Below, piece after piece: positions 1 to 9,741 of a stretch of 64,000 nucleotides of DNA (position 1 is the first letter of the stretch; each line of letters opens with the position of its first letter). Made by a program: the position numbers and the translations under genes. The notes beneath the pieces are model-generated. The model searched no databases. It worked only from the letters and a program-made list of their open reading frames with translations, and was not told the DNA's origin. Location: positions 171,833 through 235,832 of the forward strand of contig JANLVJ010000013.1 in assembly GCA_031363945.1 (NCBI GenBank). Direction: 5' to 3'. This stretch comes from JANLVJ01 sp031363945 (GTDB taxonomy: Bacteria; Bacteroidota; Bacteroidia; Sphingobacteriales; Sphingobacteriaceae).

Positions 1-363
1 GTAAAAGAAGTCATATTTTCAAAGAAAAACCTTAGAAGTATCTTGTATAATATTATTTCGAACAGTCTTAAATTTAAGCGGGCAGAAGTACCTGTCATTA
101 CGATTTCAAGCATGCGTGAAGACGATAATCTAATTATTTCGGTACAGGATAATGGCATTGGCATTTCAAAGACTGACAAATTTAAAATCTTCGATATGTA
201 TGGCAGAATACAAACAGATATTGAAGGAAAAGGCATAGGTCTTTACCTTGCCAAGAAAATGGTAAATGCAGCTGGCGGGCAGATTAGTGTTGAAAGTGAA
301 ATTGGCAAAGGCAGCAAATTCATTATCTACCTAAAAATGCTGGTAGAGGAAAAGCAGGATTAA
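1..363 (+). CDS. Sensor histidine kinase, C-terminal ATPase domain (5' end outside window)
   Basis: The reading frame is open from base 1, so this is the last 120 residues of a longer gene that begins upstream. It holds a HATPase_c domain: N box (LYNIISNSLKF), G1 box DNGIGI and G2 box GKGIGLYLAKK, followed by the usual GGQISVESEIGKGSKF end. The domain binds ATP and phosphorylates the kinase's own histidine, which lies outside the window. The tail resembles that of the PAS kinase at 55.0-56.5 kb, so the missing part may also carry PAS domains; that is inference. It converges on the next kinase gene. Confidence 0.9.
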   Translation, partial: VKEVIFSKKNLRSILYNIISNSLKFKRAEVPVITISSMREDDNLIISVQDNGIGISKTDKFKIFDMYGRIQTDIEGKGIGLYLAKKMVNAAGGQISVESEIGKGSKFIIYLKMLVEEKQD

Positions 364-430
364 ATAAATAACCCGAAAACTACGTGGGCCTTCAGTTAAT
401 GAAATTTAAGCGGATTCATTAGTATAGATT

Positions 431-1639
431 CTAATGTTCAAGCATGAGCAGCCTGGCATGTGGAAATGTCAAGGTGAACAAGGTTCCTGAATTTACGATG
501 CTTGAAAATCTTATTTTTCCTTTCATCAGACTTGTATACTGGGAAACAATATTCAATCCCAATCCAGTTCCAGGAATATTACCTGTATTTTTTGCCCTGA
601 AAAAAGCTTCAAACAAATGTTTCTGATCATTTTCGGGAATGCCAATACCGTTATCGCTAATACTTAGTATGAAGTTTTGATCATTTATTTCTGTTTTGAA
701 ATCAATTTGGGTATTTTCTCCTGAATATTTTATCGAATTAGCAATCAGGTTGATAATGCAGTTTTTCAGAAGATTTGCATCAAGTGTTACTTTTTCAGAA
801 TTGCCACGGTGACTATAAAAGATCAGTTGATTTTGTTTAGCCACCATCTGCATTTCTTCGGTAAGTTCTTCAGCAAGTTCAACCATATTGAAGCTTGTTA
901 GCGTAGCTTCTACTTTGCCTGCTTCAAGCTTCTCGAGTGATAAGAAATCATTTAATATTGTTGTCAGATTAGCGACCACGTTTTTAATTTTCGTTACATG
1001 TTTTGAAATATTTGGGCTATTGTAATGATCTGCGTACTTCTCAATTAATGAGGCAGATAATTGTACGGCGCTCAGGGGTGTTCTGAATTCATGAGAGGCC
1101 ATAGACACAAATCTGTTTTTTAGCAAACCTAGTTCCTGTTCTTTTTTTAATGATAGGCTCACGTCTTCTTTAGCTTGCCTTAGTGCGTGAACTGTATCTT
1201 TTAATGACTGGGTTCGATCCTGTACTTCCTGTTCAAGTTGGGCAGCGTATTCTCTTAGTCGGTCTTCAGCCAGTTTTTGCTTACTCAGATCATGTGTAAA
1301 TGCCGTAAAAATGGTTCGGTTAAAATAAATGACTTCACTGATACACAGTCTGAGCGGAAAAGTAGAATGATCTTTTCTCATGCCATTAACCTCTGCTACC
1401 CTTCCGACGAATGTACTTTTCCATTGATCATCTTCAGACATGTCTTCTTCTGCCTGGTTATTACGGTTCAACGCAGGAATTAAACTAGCGATATTTTTAC
1501 CGATAGTTTCTTCGGGCAAGTATCCGAATAATTTACTGGCCGAGGGGTTCATTAATTCAATTACACCATGATCATCTATGGTGATTATTCCATCAATTGC
1601 ATTCTGAATTATTGCTATCAGTAAGGCTGTGTTTTCCAT
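431..1639 (-). CDS. PAS-domain sensor histidine kinase, soluble
   Basis: A 402-residue kinase with no membrane segment. One PAS domain (about residues 5-120) is followed by a coiled coil (about 120-170), a HisKA dimerisation helix with the phospho-acceptor His183 in SHEFRTPL, and a HATPase_c domain with DNGIGI and GTGLGL boxes. It presumably senses a cytoplasmic signal (redox, light or small ligand; the ligand cannot be told) and passes phosphate to an unlinked response regulator, since none is adjacent. The small gene at 1706-1954 lies 66 bp upstream on the same strand and may be co-transcribed. Confidence 0.9.
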   Translation of the reverse strand: MENTALLIAIIQNAIDGIITIDDHGVIELMNPSASKLFGYLPEETIGKNIASLIPALNRNNQAEEDMSEDDQWKSTFVGRVAEVNGMRKDHSTFPLRLCISEVIYFNRTIFTAFTHDLSKQKLAEDRLREYAAQLEQEVQDRTQSLKDTVHALRQAKEDVSLSLKKEQELGLLKNRFVSMASHEFRTPLSAVQLSASLIEKYADHYNSPNISKHVTKIKNVVANLTTILNDFLSLEKLEAGKVEATLTSFNMVELAEELTEEMQMVAKQNQLIFYSHRGNSEKVTLDANLLKNCIINLIANSIKYSGENTQIDFKTEINDQNFILSISDNGIGIPENDQKHLFEAFFRAKNTGNIPGTGLGLNIVSQYTSLMKGKIRFSSIVNSGTLFTLTFPHARLLMLEH

Positions 1640-1705
1640 AAGTACTTGAAGTAATTTCCTGGCTGAGGTTATGAACCCGGTGAAATAATAAGCCTTAAAA
1701 ATTTG

Positions 1706-1954
1706 TTAAATCGTGGTTTTTGTAGAATTTTTCATTTCAAATTCTTCTATATGTGAGAACAAACGGTTATCATATTCCCAGTCAAGAATCATTTTCCATT
1801 TACCATCTGCGCAACCTGAAACAGGAATTTCAAGAGAATCACTACCATGACTGTCAACCCTAAATTTTTGGAAATTAGGTTTTTTAATGAACTGTTGAAT
1901 TAATACTGCATGACCTTTTACGGGATGTCCGAAATTAAATTTGAGCGTGTTCAT
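1706..1954 (-). CDS. Small protein, weakly FixH-like
   Basis: An 82-residue soluble protein without signal peptide or membrane helix. The middle (GCADGKWKMILDWEYDNRLF) recalls the C-terminal half of FixH-type proteins, where a GxWxxxxDWE(x)DG pattern closes an immunoglobulin-like fold, but the FixH membrane anchor is missing. I do not recognise the full family. It is upstream of, and on the same strand as, the PAS kinase at 431-1639, so a role as accessory or sensor partner is possible but unproven. Codon use looks genuine and the product has no low-complexity stretch. Confidence 0.6.
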   Translation of the reverse strand: MNTLKFNFGHPVKGHAVLIQQFIKKPNFQKFRVDSHGSDSLEIPVSGCADGKWKMILDWEYDNRLFSHIEEFEMKNSTKTTI

Positions 1955-2277
1955 AATGGGATTTTGTTTAATGCTGCAAACCAGAACAAGAATTTAAATA
2001 TGCACACTATTAAAAGCTGAAAAAATGATTATAATCATTAAATCAGCTGATTAACAGTTAATTCATGTAACATCGTTCCCAGTCAGACGATGAGAATCTA
2101 CACGATACGTGTGTTTTAAGGCAGGAATGAAATTTATAAGACCTATTTGGTATCTTTTAAAAATCCAATAAAAACTGCATATATCTGTTACTCAGTATTA
2201 AGCAAAAAAAAAGATGCAGTTCTCAATTGGAGGCATCTTTTTTTTTAACAATGAAAAATTAATAGTTAACGGGCTGC
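1955..2277. other. Intergenic region between the small FixH-like gene and lon
   Basis: About 320 bp without a convincing reading frame on either strand. It must hold the promoter of the small minus-strand gene at 1706-1954, but I see no clean TAnnTTTG box. A strong hairpin near 2203-2248 is listed separately. Confidence 0.6.
2203..2248. terminator. Terminator downstream of lon
   Basis: AAAAAAAAGATGC and GCATCTTTTTTTT form a perfect stem around a roughly 15-base loop, with T tracts on either strand, so it can act in both directions. It lies about 30 bp past the lon stop codon on the minus strand. Confidence 0.8.
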
Positions 2278-4773
2278 TCAGGCCACGAGTTCATTATTTA
2301 TCAAAGGAATATCAAGAAACTTCGTTAAATCAATTGCGTTTTTTACTTTTTCAGCTAGTAATGCAAAAGCAATTACTTCTTTCATTTCTTTAACGTAATG
2401 AAATTTGATATCTGAAATATAGGAGGCTTTAATTTCCTCAATATCTTTACGGTTAGATTCACAAAGCAAAATATCTTTGATATTTGCCCTCTTAGCAGCA
2501 AGTATTTTTTCTTTAATGCCTCCTACTGGCAGTACTTTACCACGCAGGGTTATTTCACCTGTCATTGCAAAGTTTGAGCGAACCTTACGCTGGGTCAGAG
2601 CTGAACTTAGTGCTGTCAGCATGGTTACACCTGCTGATGGACCATCTTTTGGAACTGCTCCCGCGGGTACATGTACATGTATATCCCAATGCTCAAACAC
2701 CTCAGCCTTCAATCCTAAAATTGAACTATGAGCTTTAAGATAGGCAAGGGCAATGACTGCAGATTCTTTCATCACATCACCCAGATTACCGGTTAGTGTC
2801 AGTTTGCCTTTACCAGGGCTAATACTCACTTCAATAAATAAAATATCGCCTCCTACAGAAGTCCACGCCAGCCCTGTTACAACACCTGCAACCTCATTAT
2901 GCTCATACATGTCTTTATCATACAGAGGTGGTCCGAGGATTTTTACAACATCGGTCTTTGAGAGTACAGGATCATAGATCTCTTCGATGGCAACCTTCTT
3001 GGCTGTTCCACGAATTAGGGTGGCAAGTGTTTTATCAAGCGTACGAACTCCAGATTCACGGGTGTAATCTTCAATCACCTGCTCAACAATTTTTGGCTTG
3101 ATGGTGATCTGACTGGCAGTTATACCATGAGCTTCGCGTTGTTTAGGTATCAGATGTGTTTTGGCAATTTCTATTTTTTCTTCTACTGTATATCCATTAA
3201 CTTCAATGATTTCCATTCTGTCACGCAGGGCTGGATGAATACTGCCCAGTGAGTTTGCAGTAGCGATAAACATCACGTTTGATAAATCAAAGTCGAGTTC
3301 TACATAATGATCATAGAAAGCGCTATTCTGTTCAGGATCAAGTACTTCTAAAAGCGCAGATGAAGGATCACCGCGGTTGTCATTTCCAACCTTGTCAATT
3401 TCATCAAGTACAAACACTGGATTAGCAGAACCTGCCTTTTTTAAAGACTGTATTATTCGTCCTGGCATAGCACCAATATAGGTTTTACGGTGTCCTCTGA
3501 TATCTGCTTCATCACGAAGGCCTCCAAGGGCCATACGTACATATTTACGATCTAGAGAGCGGGCAATGGATTTACCAAGTGAAGTTTTTCCCACGCCCGG
3601 AGGCCCCACCAGGCATAAAATCGGGGCCTTCATATTGTGTTTTAATTTTAATACTGCCAGGTATTCAAGTATTCTATCTTTCACTTTTTCAAGCCCGTAA
3701 TGGTCTTTATTAAGAATACGTTCGGCTCGTTTCAGGTTGAAATTATCTTTTGTGAAATCATTCCAAGGCAGTTCAATCAATAACTCGCAATAGTTTATCA
3801 GCACAGAGTACTCAGCAGCTGCTGGATTCATACGCTGCAGTTTGTCAAGTTCTTTATTGAAAGTTTCACTAACGGCCTTTGACCATTTCTTTTTTGCCCC
3901 CTGATCACGCAGGTTCTTTATTTCAAGATCAGAAGGTTCACCCCCTAATTCTTCCTGAATGGTCTTCAATTGGGCATTTAGAAAATACTCACGCTGTTGT
4001 TTATCCATATCAATCCGAACTTTCGACTGAATCTGGTTTTTTAGTTCCAGCATTTGCAGGTCACGGGTAAGAAACCCAAGTACAGTTTGTGCCCGTATCT
4101 TCAGATCAGCCATTTCAAGCATCTTCTGTTTTTCTTCCATCTCAGCATTCATATTTGATGAAATGAAATTCACCAGAAATGAATGACTTTCTATATTCTT
4201 GATAGCTATTGCTGCCTCAGTTGGAATATTGGGTGAAAACTGGATAATTTGAGTTGAGAGTTCTTTTAAAGAATCAACAAGGGCAATAAACTCTTTATCT
4301 TTCTTTAGCTTGGCCTCTTCAAATGGAAGAACTGATGCCTGGATATATGGCTCAGAAGAAATTTCTGCTGCCAGATTAAACCGTTTTTTTCCTTGAATGA
4401 TTACCGTAGTATTCCCATCAGGCATTTGCAGCATTTTGATGATATAAGCTGCTGTGCCAACTTCATTCAGATCACTGAATTCAGGATCTTCAATAGAAAC
4501 ATTTTTCTGTGCTACTACACCAATTATCCGTGAACCTTTATATGCATCTTTGATCAGCTTAATTGATTTATCCCGGCCAACCGTTATCGGAATGACTACT
4601 CCAGGAAACAAAACTGTATTACGAAGAGGAAGAATTGATAAAATTTCAGGTATAACTTCATTATTCATCTCTTCTTCATCTTCTGAAGTTAAGAGCGGAA
4701 AGAATTCGGTGTCGTCAGCTATAATGCTTGACTGGAATCCAGGGTTAAGTTCAAATGGATCGAATATGCTCAT
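2278..4773 (-). CDS. lon: Endopeptidase La (Lon protease)
   Basis: An 831-residue ATP-dependent serine protease that degrades misfolded and regulatory proteins in the cytoplasm. The N-terminal LON substrate domain spans about residues 38-240, then a coiled coil, an AAA+ module with Walker A GPPGVGKTSLGKS and Walker B VFVLDEIDKV, and a C-terminal S16 protease domain. The catalytic dyad is Ser713 in PKDGPSAGV and Lys756 in GGIKEK, 43 residues apart as in E. coli Lon (679/722). Length is normal for Bacteroidota. It is monocistronic, ended by the hairpin at 2203-2248, with clpB behind it on the same strand. Confidence 0.98.
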   Translation of the reverse strand: MSIFDPFELNPGFQSSIIADDTEFFPLLTSEDEEEMNNEVIPEILSILPLRNTVLFPGVVIPITVGRDKSIKLIKDAYKGSRIIGVVAQKNVSIEDPEFSDLNEVGTAAYIIKMLQMPDGNTTVIIQGKKRFNLAAEISSEPYIQASVLPFEEAKLKKDKEFIALVDSLKELSTQIIQFSPNIPTEAAIAIKNIESHSFLVNFISSNMNAEMEEKQKMLEMADLKIRAQTVLGFLTRDLQMLELKNQIQSKVRIDMDKQQREYFLNAQLKTIQEELGGEPSDLEIKNLRDQGAKKKWSKAVSETFNKELDKLQRMNPAAAEYSVLINYCELLIELPWNDFTKDNFNLKRAERILNKDHYGLEKVKDRILEYLAVLKLKHNMKAPILCLVGPPGVGKTSLGKSIARSLDRKYVRMALGGLRDEADIRGHRKTYIGAMPGRIIQSLKKAGSANPVFVLDEIDKVGNDNRGDPSSALLEVLDPEQNSAFYDHYVELDFDLSNVMFIATANSLGSIHPALRDRMEIIEVNGYTVEEKIEIAKTHLIPKQREAHGITASQITIKPKIVEQVIEDYTRESGVRTLDKTLATLIRGTAKKVAIEEIYDPVLSKTDVVKILGPPLYDKDMYEHNEVAGVVTGLAWTSVGGDILFIEVSISPGKGKLTLTGNLGDVMKESAVIALAYLKAHSSILGLKAEVFEHWDIHVHVPAGAVPKDGPSAGVTMLTALSSALTQRKVRSNFAMTGEITLRGKVLPVGGIKEKILAAKRANIKDILLCESNRKDIEEIKASYISDIKFHYVKEMKEVIAFALLAEKVKNAIDLTKFLDIPLINNELVA

Positions 4774-5068
4774 TTAGTTGGTTACAGTATTGTAATAAAA
4801 ACCCGACAATCGGTTTATGTTTCTTGCGCCAATGTGTCAGTCAGGCAAGTGTTTCACGTGTTTTAATGGTAGAATACTATAAGGTTCAAGTGTTATGCCA
4901 AAAACCTTTCTACGATCTAATTATCCGTTTTATACGAAATACACGGATAAGGTTACTTTGCGCAGGCATTATTGAAATTCTTTTCAATTTACCAATTGTC
5001 CTAAATTTATTCATTTAATTTAAAGTTTTTTCTGTCAGCAGCAATTTATTAGCTGTCATAAATTCCAT

Positions 5069-7678
5069 TTAACCGGCTGTAGCATTTGAAAAAATAAACT
5101 GATGGCTTTTTTCATTTACATCTAGTTTGATATTGGCATCTTTTTCGATTTTGCCCGAAAGAATCTCCTTAGATAACTCATTTAATATACGCTTTTGTAT
5201 AACTCTTTTTAAGGGGCGGGCTCCAAATTGTGGGTCATAACCAAGCTCAGAGAGCCAGTCTAATGCCTGCTCAGTAGCATTGAGGGTAATACCCTGATCT
5301 TTTAAGGTAAATTGCAACTGATTAAACTGAAGTTCGACAATCTGCCTGATTTCATGCCTGCTAAGAGGTGAAAACATGATAATCTCATCTATACGGTTCA
5401 AAAACTCAGGCCTCAAGGTAGATTTCAACAGATCAAAGACCTGATTTTTAGTTTTTGCCATCACTTCTTCCCGGTTAGTCTCATTCATCTGGCTAAAATT
5501 TTCCTGAATTAACTGGGAGCCAATATTTGAGGTCATAATGATGATTGTATTTTTGAAGTTAACCAGCCTGCCCTTATTATCAGTAAGGCGACCGTCATCA
5601 AGTACCTGCAATAGTATATTGAAGACATCAGGATGTGCTTTTTCAATCTCATCGAGCAATATGACTGAGTATGGTTTTCTTCTGACAGCTTCGGTCAGTT
5701 GTCCACCTTCATCATAGCCAACATAGCCAGGAGGGGCACCAATTAGCCTTGATACGGTATGACGTTCCTGGTATTCTGACATATCAATGCGGGTAAGTGA
5801 GTTTTCATCGTTAAACAAAAACTCTGACAGGGCTTTCGCCAGCTCAGTTTTGCCCACACCTGTTGTTCCTAAAAATATATAAGATCCAATGGGTTTGCGT
5901 TTATCATTCAAACCCGCCCTGCTTCTTCTTACAGCATCTGATATAGCCTCAATTGCATCATCTTGTCCGGCTACTCTTTTATGAAGCTCTGCTTCGAGGT
6001 TTAATAATTTAAGTCTTTCGCTTTCAATCATACGCATAACAGGGATACCTGTCCAGCGAGAAACCACTCCTGCTATATCTTCAGCCGTGACCTCTTCTTT
6101 GAGCATTCTTGAATTCTGAGTGAATGCCGTTAATTTTTTATTGAACTCATCCACGGCATTTTCTGTTTCTTTGATCCGGCCATAGCGTAGTTCAGCTACC
6201 TTGCCATAGTCACCCTGACGTTCAGCCTGATCAGCCTCAATTTTGAAGTTTTCAATTTCCTGCTTTCTTGACTGAATATTTTCGACAAGTTCTTTTTCCT
6301 GTATCCAGCGTGCTTTCAGACTATCACGTTCTGTACCCAGATTGGCAAGCTCCTGACTTAAAAGTTGTAGCTTTTTTTCGTCTTTTTCACGTTTAATCGC
6401 CTCTCTTTCTATCTCAAGTTGCATAATCCGGCGTTCGAGTTCATCAAGTTTCTCAGGCTTTGAATCCATTTCAAGTCTAAGCTTTGCGGCAGCCTCATCA
6501 ATAAGATCGATCGCTTTATCAGGTAAGAACCGGTCAGATATATAACGTTGTGATAATTCTACTGCGGCAATAATGGCCTCATCTTTGATACGCACCTTAT
6601 GATGACTTTCATAGCGTTCTTTGATGCCTCTAAGTATAGAAATTGCATCAGCATTGTCAGGCTCATCAATCATGACTTTCTGAAACCTGCGTTCAAGGGC
6701 CTTGTCTTTTTCAAGGTATTTCTGATATTCATTTAGCGTTGTGGCGCCTATTGCCCGTAATTCACCCCTTGCCAATGCTGGTTTTAGAATATTTGCAGCA
6801 TCCATAGCACCTTCTGAGGCCCCGGCTCCGACAAGGGTATGAATTTCATCAATGAAAAGCACAATTTCACCATCACTGTCGGTGACTTCTTTAATGACAG
6901 CTTTCAAACGCTCTTCAAATTCGCCCTTGTATTTTGCTCCAGCTATTAGTGAACCCATATCAAGTGAAAAAACAACTTTTGATTTCAGGTTTTCAGGAAC
7001 ATCACCATCAATAATGCGGTGAGCAATACCTTCAGCAATAGCTGTTTTTCCTACACCCGGCTCGCCAATCAGGATTGGATTGTTCTTACTTCTTCTTGAA
7101 AGAATCTGAATAACACGACGAATTTCTTCATCCCTGCCAATGACCGGATCAAGTTTACCTGAACGTGCAAGCTCATTCAGGTTTTTAGCATATTTATTTA
7201 GTGCCTGATACGTGGCTTCTGCATTCTGATCAGTGACGTGTGCCCCGCCTCTTAATTCGAGAATTGCTTTTTTAAGATCTTTTTCATTGGCCCCAAGGTC
7301 TTTCAGTAGACCAGCTGTTTTATCTTTCAAATCCAGCATTCCCAGCAGAATATGTTCAACAGAAACAAACTCATCTTTATATTCTTTCAGATAGCCTTGT
7401 GCTTTTTGTAAAACGGTATTTGAGTCTGAAGATAAATAAGCGTTACTGCCTCCGCTGACCTTCGGGAAGGTAGCAATCAGCTGATCAAGACCTGTTGAAA
7501 GCTGGTTAATATTTATGCCTATTTTTTTTAAAAGGTAAATGACAACATGCTCATCTACCATGAGCATACCTTTTAATAAATGTGCGGGCTCTATTGCCTG
7601 TTGCATGAAACCAGTTGCAAGTTCCTGAGCTTTATTTACAGCTTCCTGCGCCTTTATAGTAAAATTGTTAAAGTTCAT
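5069..7678 (-). CDS. clpB: ATP-dependent chaperone ClpB
   Basis: An 869-residue Hsp104/ClpB disaggregase that works with DnaK to pull polypeptides out of aggregates. Order: Clp_N double repeat (1-150), AAA-1 with Walker A GEPGVGKTAIAEG and LFIDEIHTLVGAG, a long coiled-coil middle domain (about 410-530), AAA-2 with GTTGVGKTELAKAL, then ClpB_D2-small. The middle domain separates it from ClpA/ClpC. Full length, no defect. About 295 bp separate its end from the lon start on the same strand, so the two protein-quality genes are neighbours but probably separate transcripts. I saw no CIRCE element upstream. Confidence 0.98.
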   Translation of the reverse strand: MNFNNFTIKAQEAVNKAQELATGFMQQAIEPAHLLKGMLMVDEHVVIYLLKKIGININQLSTGLDQLIATFPKVSGGSNAYLSSDSNTVLQKAQGYLKEYKDEFVSVEHILLGMLDLKDKTAGLLKDLGANEKDLKKAILELRGGAHVTDQNAEATYQALNKYAKNLNELARSGKLDPVIGRDEEIRRVIQILSRRSKNNPILIGEPGVGKTAIAEGIAHRIIDGDVPENLKSKVVFSLDMGSLIAGAKYKGEFEERLKAVIKEVTDSDGEIVLFIDEIHTLVGAGASEGAMDAANILKPALARGELRAIGATTLNEYQKYLEKDKALERRFQKVMIDEPDNADAISILRGIKERYESHHKVRIKDEAIIAAVELSQRYISDRFLPDKAIDLIDEAAAKLRLEMDSKPEKLDELERRIMQLEIEREAIKREKDEKKLQLLSQELANLGTERDSLKARWIQEKELVENIQSRKQEIENFKIEADQAERQGDYGKVAELRYGRIKETENAVDEFNKKLTAFTQNSRMLKEEVTAEDIAGVVSRWTGIPVMRMIESERLKLLNLEAELHKRVAGQDDAIEAISDAVRRSRAGLNDKRKPIGSYIFLGTTGVGKTELAKALSEFLFNDENSLTRIDMSEYQERHTVSRLIGAPPGYVGYDEGGQLTEAVRRKPYSVILLDEIEKAHPDVFNILLQVLDDGRLTDNKGRLVNFKNTIIIMTSNIGSQLIQENFSQMNETNREEVMAKTKNQVFDLLKSTLRPEFLNRIDEIIMFSPLSRHEIRQIVELQFNQLQFTLKDQGITLNATEQALDWLSELGYDPQFGARPLKRVIQKRILNELSKEILSGKIEKDANIKLDVNEKSHQFIFSNATAG

Positions 7679-7787
7679 ACCGAATTTTCCTCAACTTTAT
7701 AGTCTCAATTTCTTGGCCAGACCTGCTATGTTGGTCTGTTTAAATCAACCTGGTTGAATAATAATAACCTGAAAAGCTATTAAAAAG

Positions 7788-7824
7788 AAAAAAGCGTAAA
7801 AAACTTAATTCATTACGCTTTTAT
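7788..7824 (-). terminator. Terminator downstream of pyrE
   Basis: AAAAGCGTAA (7790-7799) pairs with TTACGCTTTT (7813-7822) around a 13-base loop. It lies between the pyrE stop and the clpB start on the minus strand and would end pyrE transcripts. Confidence 0.7.
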
Positions 7825-7871
7825 GTCATATAAAACCAGCCCTTTCTGCCATAATGGCGACAATATTTCGT

Positions 7872-8519
7872 TTATATTTCTCCTGTCCAGTTTTCGGGGT
7901 CTGAACGCCAAAGTTGTAACAGACGAAGATCTGATTTAGTAATATATCCACCTTCGATTGCCTGTTCAAGTAAACGATCATAATTGCTTAGACTAAAAAA
8001 GCGGCATTTGGCTTTAGCAAAATTATTATTTGCAATTTCAAACCCGTAACTGAAGATTGATACGAGACCTACTACTTCAACTTCTGCCTTTCTTAAGGCC
8101 TCAATGGCTTGTATAGAACTTTTACCTGTAGAAATCAAGTCTTCAACAACAACAGTTCTCTGTCCTGGAATAACTTCGCCCTCAACCATATTTTGCATGC
8201 CATGTCCTTTTGGAGTTGACCGTACGTAGGCGAAAGGTAATCCGAGTTCTTGTGCTACAAGCACTCCCTGAGGAATGCCTGCTGTTGCTACACCTGCTAT
8301 TAAGGCCGTGCTGCCATACTCTTCCTGTATTAACTGAACGAGTTGCTGGCGTATATAAGTTCTTATTATTGGGTGCGACAGGGTAATTCTATTATCACAA
8401 TATATGGGTGACTTCAAACCTGAAGCCCAGGTAAAAGGGTTTTTTGGTTGTAATTTAATTGCTTTTATTTGCAACAAATATTCTGCAACTTTTAGTTCAG
8501 TTTCTAATCCTACGGGCAT
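7872..8519 (-). CDS. pyrE: Orotate phosphoribosyltransferase
   Basis: A 215-residue enzyme that joins orotate to PRPP to give OMP in pyrimidine synthesis. The PRPP-binding motif is VVVEDLISTGKSS; the N-terminal LQPKNPFTWASGLKSPIYCDNR is the usual PyrE opening. The ATG at 8519 is only 7 bp from the best start of the divergent NUDIX gene, so its promoter must lie inside that gene. The next internal Met would remove essential sequence, which supports this start. It stands alone, not in a pyrimidine operon. Confidence 0.97.
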   Translation of the reverse strand: MPVGLETELKVAEYLLQIKAIKLQPKNPFTWASGLKSPIYCDNRITLSHPIIRTYIRQQLVQLIQEEYGSTALIAGVATAGIPQGVLVAQELGLPFAYVRSTPKGHGMQNMVEGEVIPGQRTVVVEDLISTGKSSIQAIEALRKAEVEVVGLVSIFSYGFEIANNNFAKAKCRFFSLSNYDRLLEQAIEGGYITKSDLRLLQLWRSDPENWTGEI

Positions 8520-8526
8520 GTCGCAA

Positions 8527-9147
8527 ATGTATATAATTTATGTTAAGGATAGTATTATCCTGATTCAGGAAGGTGAAGAGAAAAAATCAATAGCTGGGCA
8601 AGAACTTGATAATAAATATGTTACAATAGAAATCATCGCTAAAATTCGTTCTCTTCTTGAATCAAATGAAGCTTCAACACTCAAAATTCAGGTACCTGAC
8701 CCAAAGAAGTATTTGAAAAAACTAAAACAGGATATCCGGTATATTAAGGCAGCCGGAGGCCTTATAAAGAACGACTCTGGTGCTTATTTATTTATCTTCA
8801 GGCGAGGAAAATGGGATTTGCCAAAGGGTAAAATCGATGCCGGTGAGCGTCCTGACGAAGCAGCTTTAAGAGAAGTCGAGGAAGAATGCGGACTTAAAAT
8901 AAGTGAGATCAAAACAGAACTTGATTCAACCTATCATTTTTATTTACAAGATCAGGAACTTATTTTGAAACGAACCCACTGGTTCAGGATGAGGAGCCGG
9001 GGTGAGCAAGTTCTGATCCCACAGGAGTCAGAAGACATAACAGAAGCCCGATTTATTGCCAGTACTGATCTTGCCTTAGTACGTGGAAATACGTTTGCCT
9101 CTATTGAGAAGGTCATGCAAAATATCACTGGTCCCAGACCCGATTGA
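8527..9147 (+). CDS. NUDIX hydrolase
   Basis: About 206 residues with a NUDIX box near the middle: GKIDAGERPDEAALREVEEECGL, close to the Gx5Ex7REUxEExGU consensus. It would hydrolyse a nucleoside diphosphate linked to another moiety; the exact substrate cannot be read from sequence. An N-terminal extension of about 70 residues precedes the catalytic domain, as in Bacteroidota relatives. I chose ATG 8527 (MYIIYV...); ATG 8518 (MSQM...) would overlap the pyrE start codon, and the frame stays open further upstream inside pyrE without meaning. Confidence 0.88.
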   Translation: MYIIYVKDSIILIQEGEEKKSIAGQELDNKYVTIEIIAKIRSLLESNEASTLKIQVPDPKKYLKKLKQDIRYIKAAGGLIKNDSGAYLFIFRRGKWDLPKGKIDAGERPDEAALREVEEECGLKISEIKTELDSTYHFYLQDQELILKRTHWFRMRSRGEQVLIPQESEDITEARFIASTDLALVRGNTFASIEKVMQNITGPRPD

Positions 9148-9268
9148 TGATGATGGCATAGAATTGGTCAGATAAAAGGTTCAGATTCCCAACAAAAAAC
9201 TGGTCAGGAATAAATGCAAAATTAACTGATAAAGGAATAGCACCATTAAAACGACAAATACTGAACGT

Positions 9269-9733
9269 ATGAAAGCTGGTAATTCATTGCAGGTTGAAAA
9301 AAAAGAAGTCGAGGAAAATTTGCGCAAAATGATCAGTAAAAAGTCAAGAGGCAGACTTAAACTTCTTGACAAACTTGCCTTGGTTATCACCAGACGGGTA
9401 GGCAGCATGAATTTTTTTCTTCTTATTTTTTTCTGGACAATTTGCTGGCTGGGCTATAATACCCTAATGCCTAAAAGTGCGAGATTTGACCCTTTTCCGG
9501 CATTCGTTCTCTGGTTATTTATTTCGAATGTTATTCAGATTCTACTTATGCCTTTGCTCCTGGTAGGCCAAAATATACAGGGTGCTGATGCTGAAAAACG
9601 AGCGAAGGCTGATTTTGAAATTAATGTCAAGGCTGAACTTCAAAATGAAATTATCATCGCCCAGTTAGAAGAAAATGAAAAGATCTTAAAACATATCCTG
9701 AAGCAGTTGAAATTAACCAAAGAGGATACTTAA
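9269..9733 (+). CDS. DUF1003 family membrane protein
   Basis: A 154-residue protein with two transmembrane helices (about 48-65 and 80-100) and a charged C-terminal helix. The core matches DUF1003: DKLALVITRRVGSMNFF, then a hydrophobic segment, FDPFPAFVLWLF, and GQNIQGADAEKRAKADFEINVKAELQNEI. The function of the family is not settled. It ends 8 bp from the convergent coaD stop, leaving no room for a separate terminator. Confidence 0.85.
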   Translation: MKAGNSLQVEKKEVEENLRKMISKKSRGRLKLLDKLALVITRRVGSMNFFLLIFFWTICWLGYNTLMPKSARFDPFPAFVLWLFISNVIQILLMPLLLVGQNIQGADAEKRAKADFEINVKAELQNEIIIAQLEENEKILKHILKQLKLTKEDT

Positions 9734-9741
9734 TCCCTTAT

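Noticed and set aside
4755..5018. 87-codon plus-strand frame between lon and clpB
   Set aside because: It overlaps the lon start, has irregular composition rich in Cys and Ile, and no recognisable domain. It looks like chance in an upstream region.
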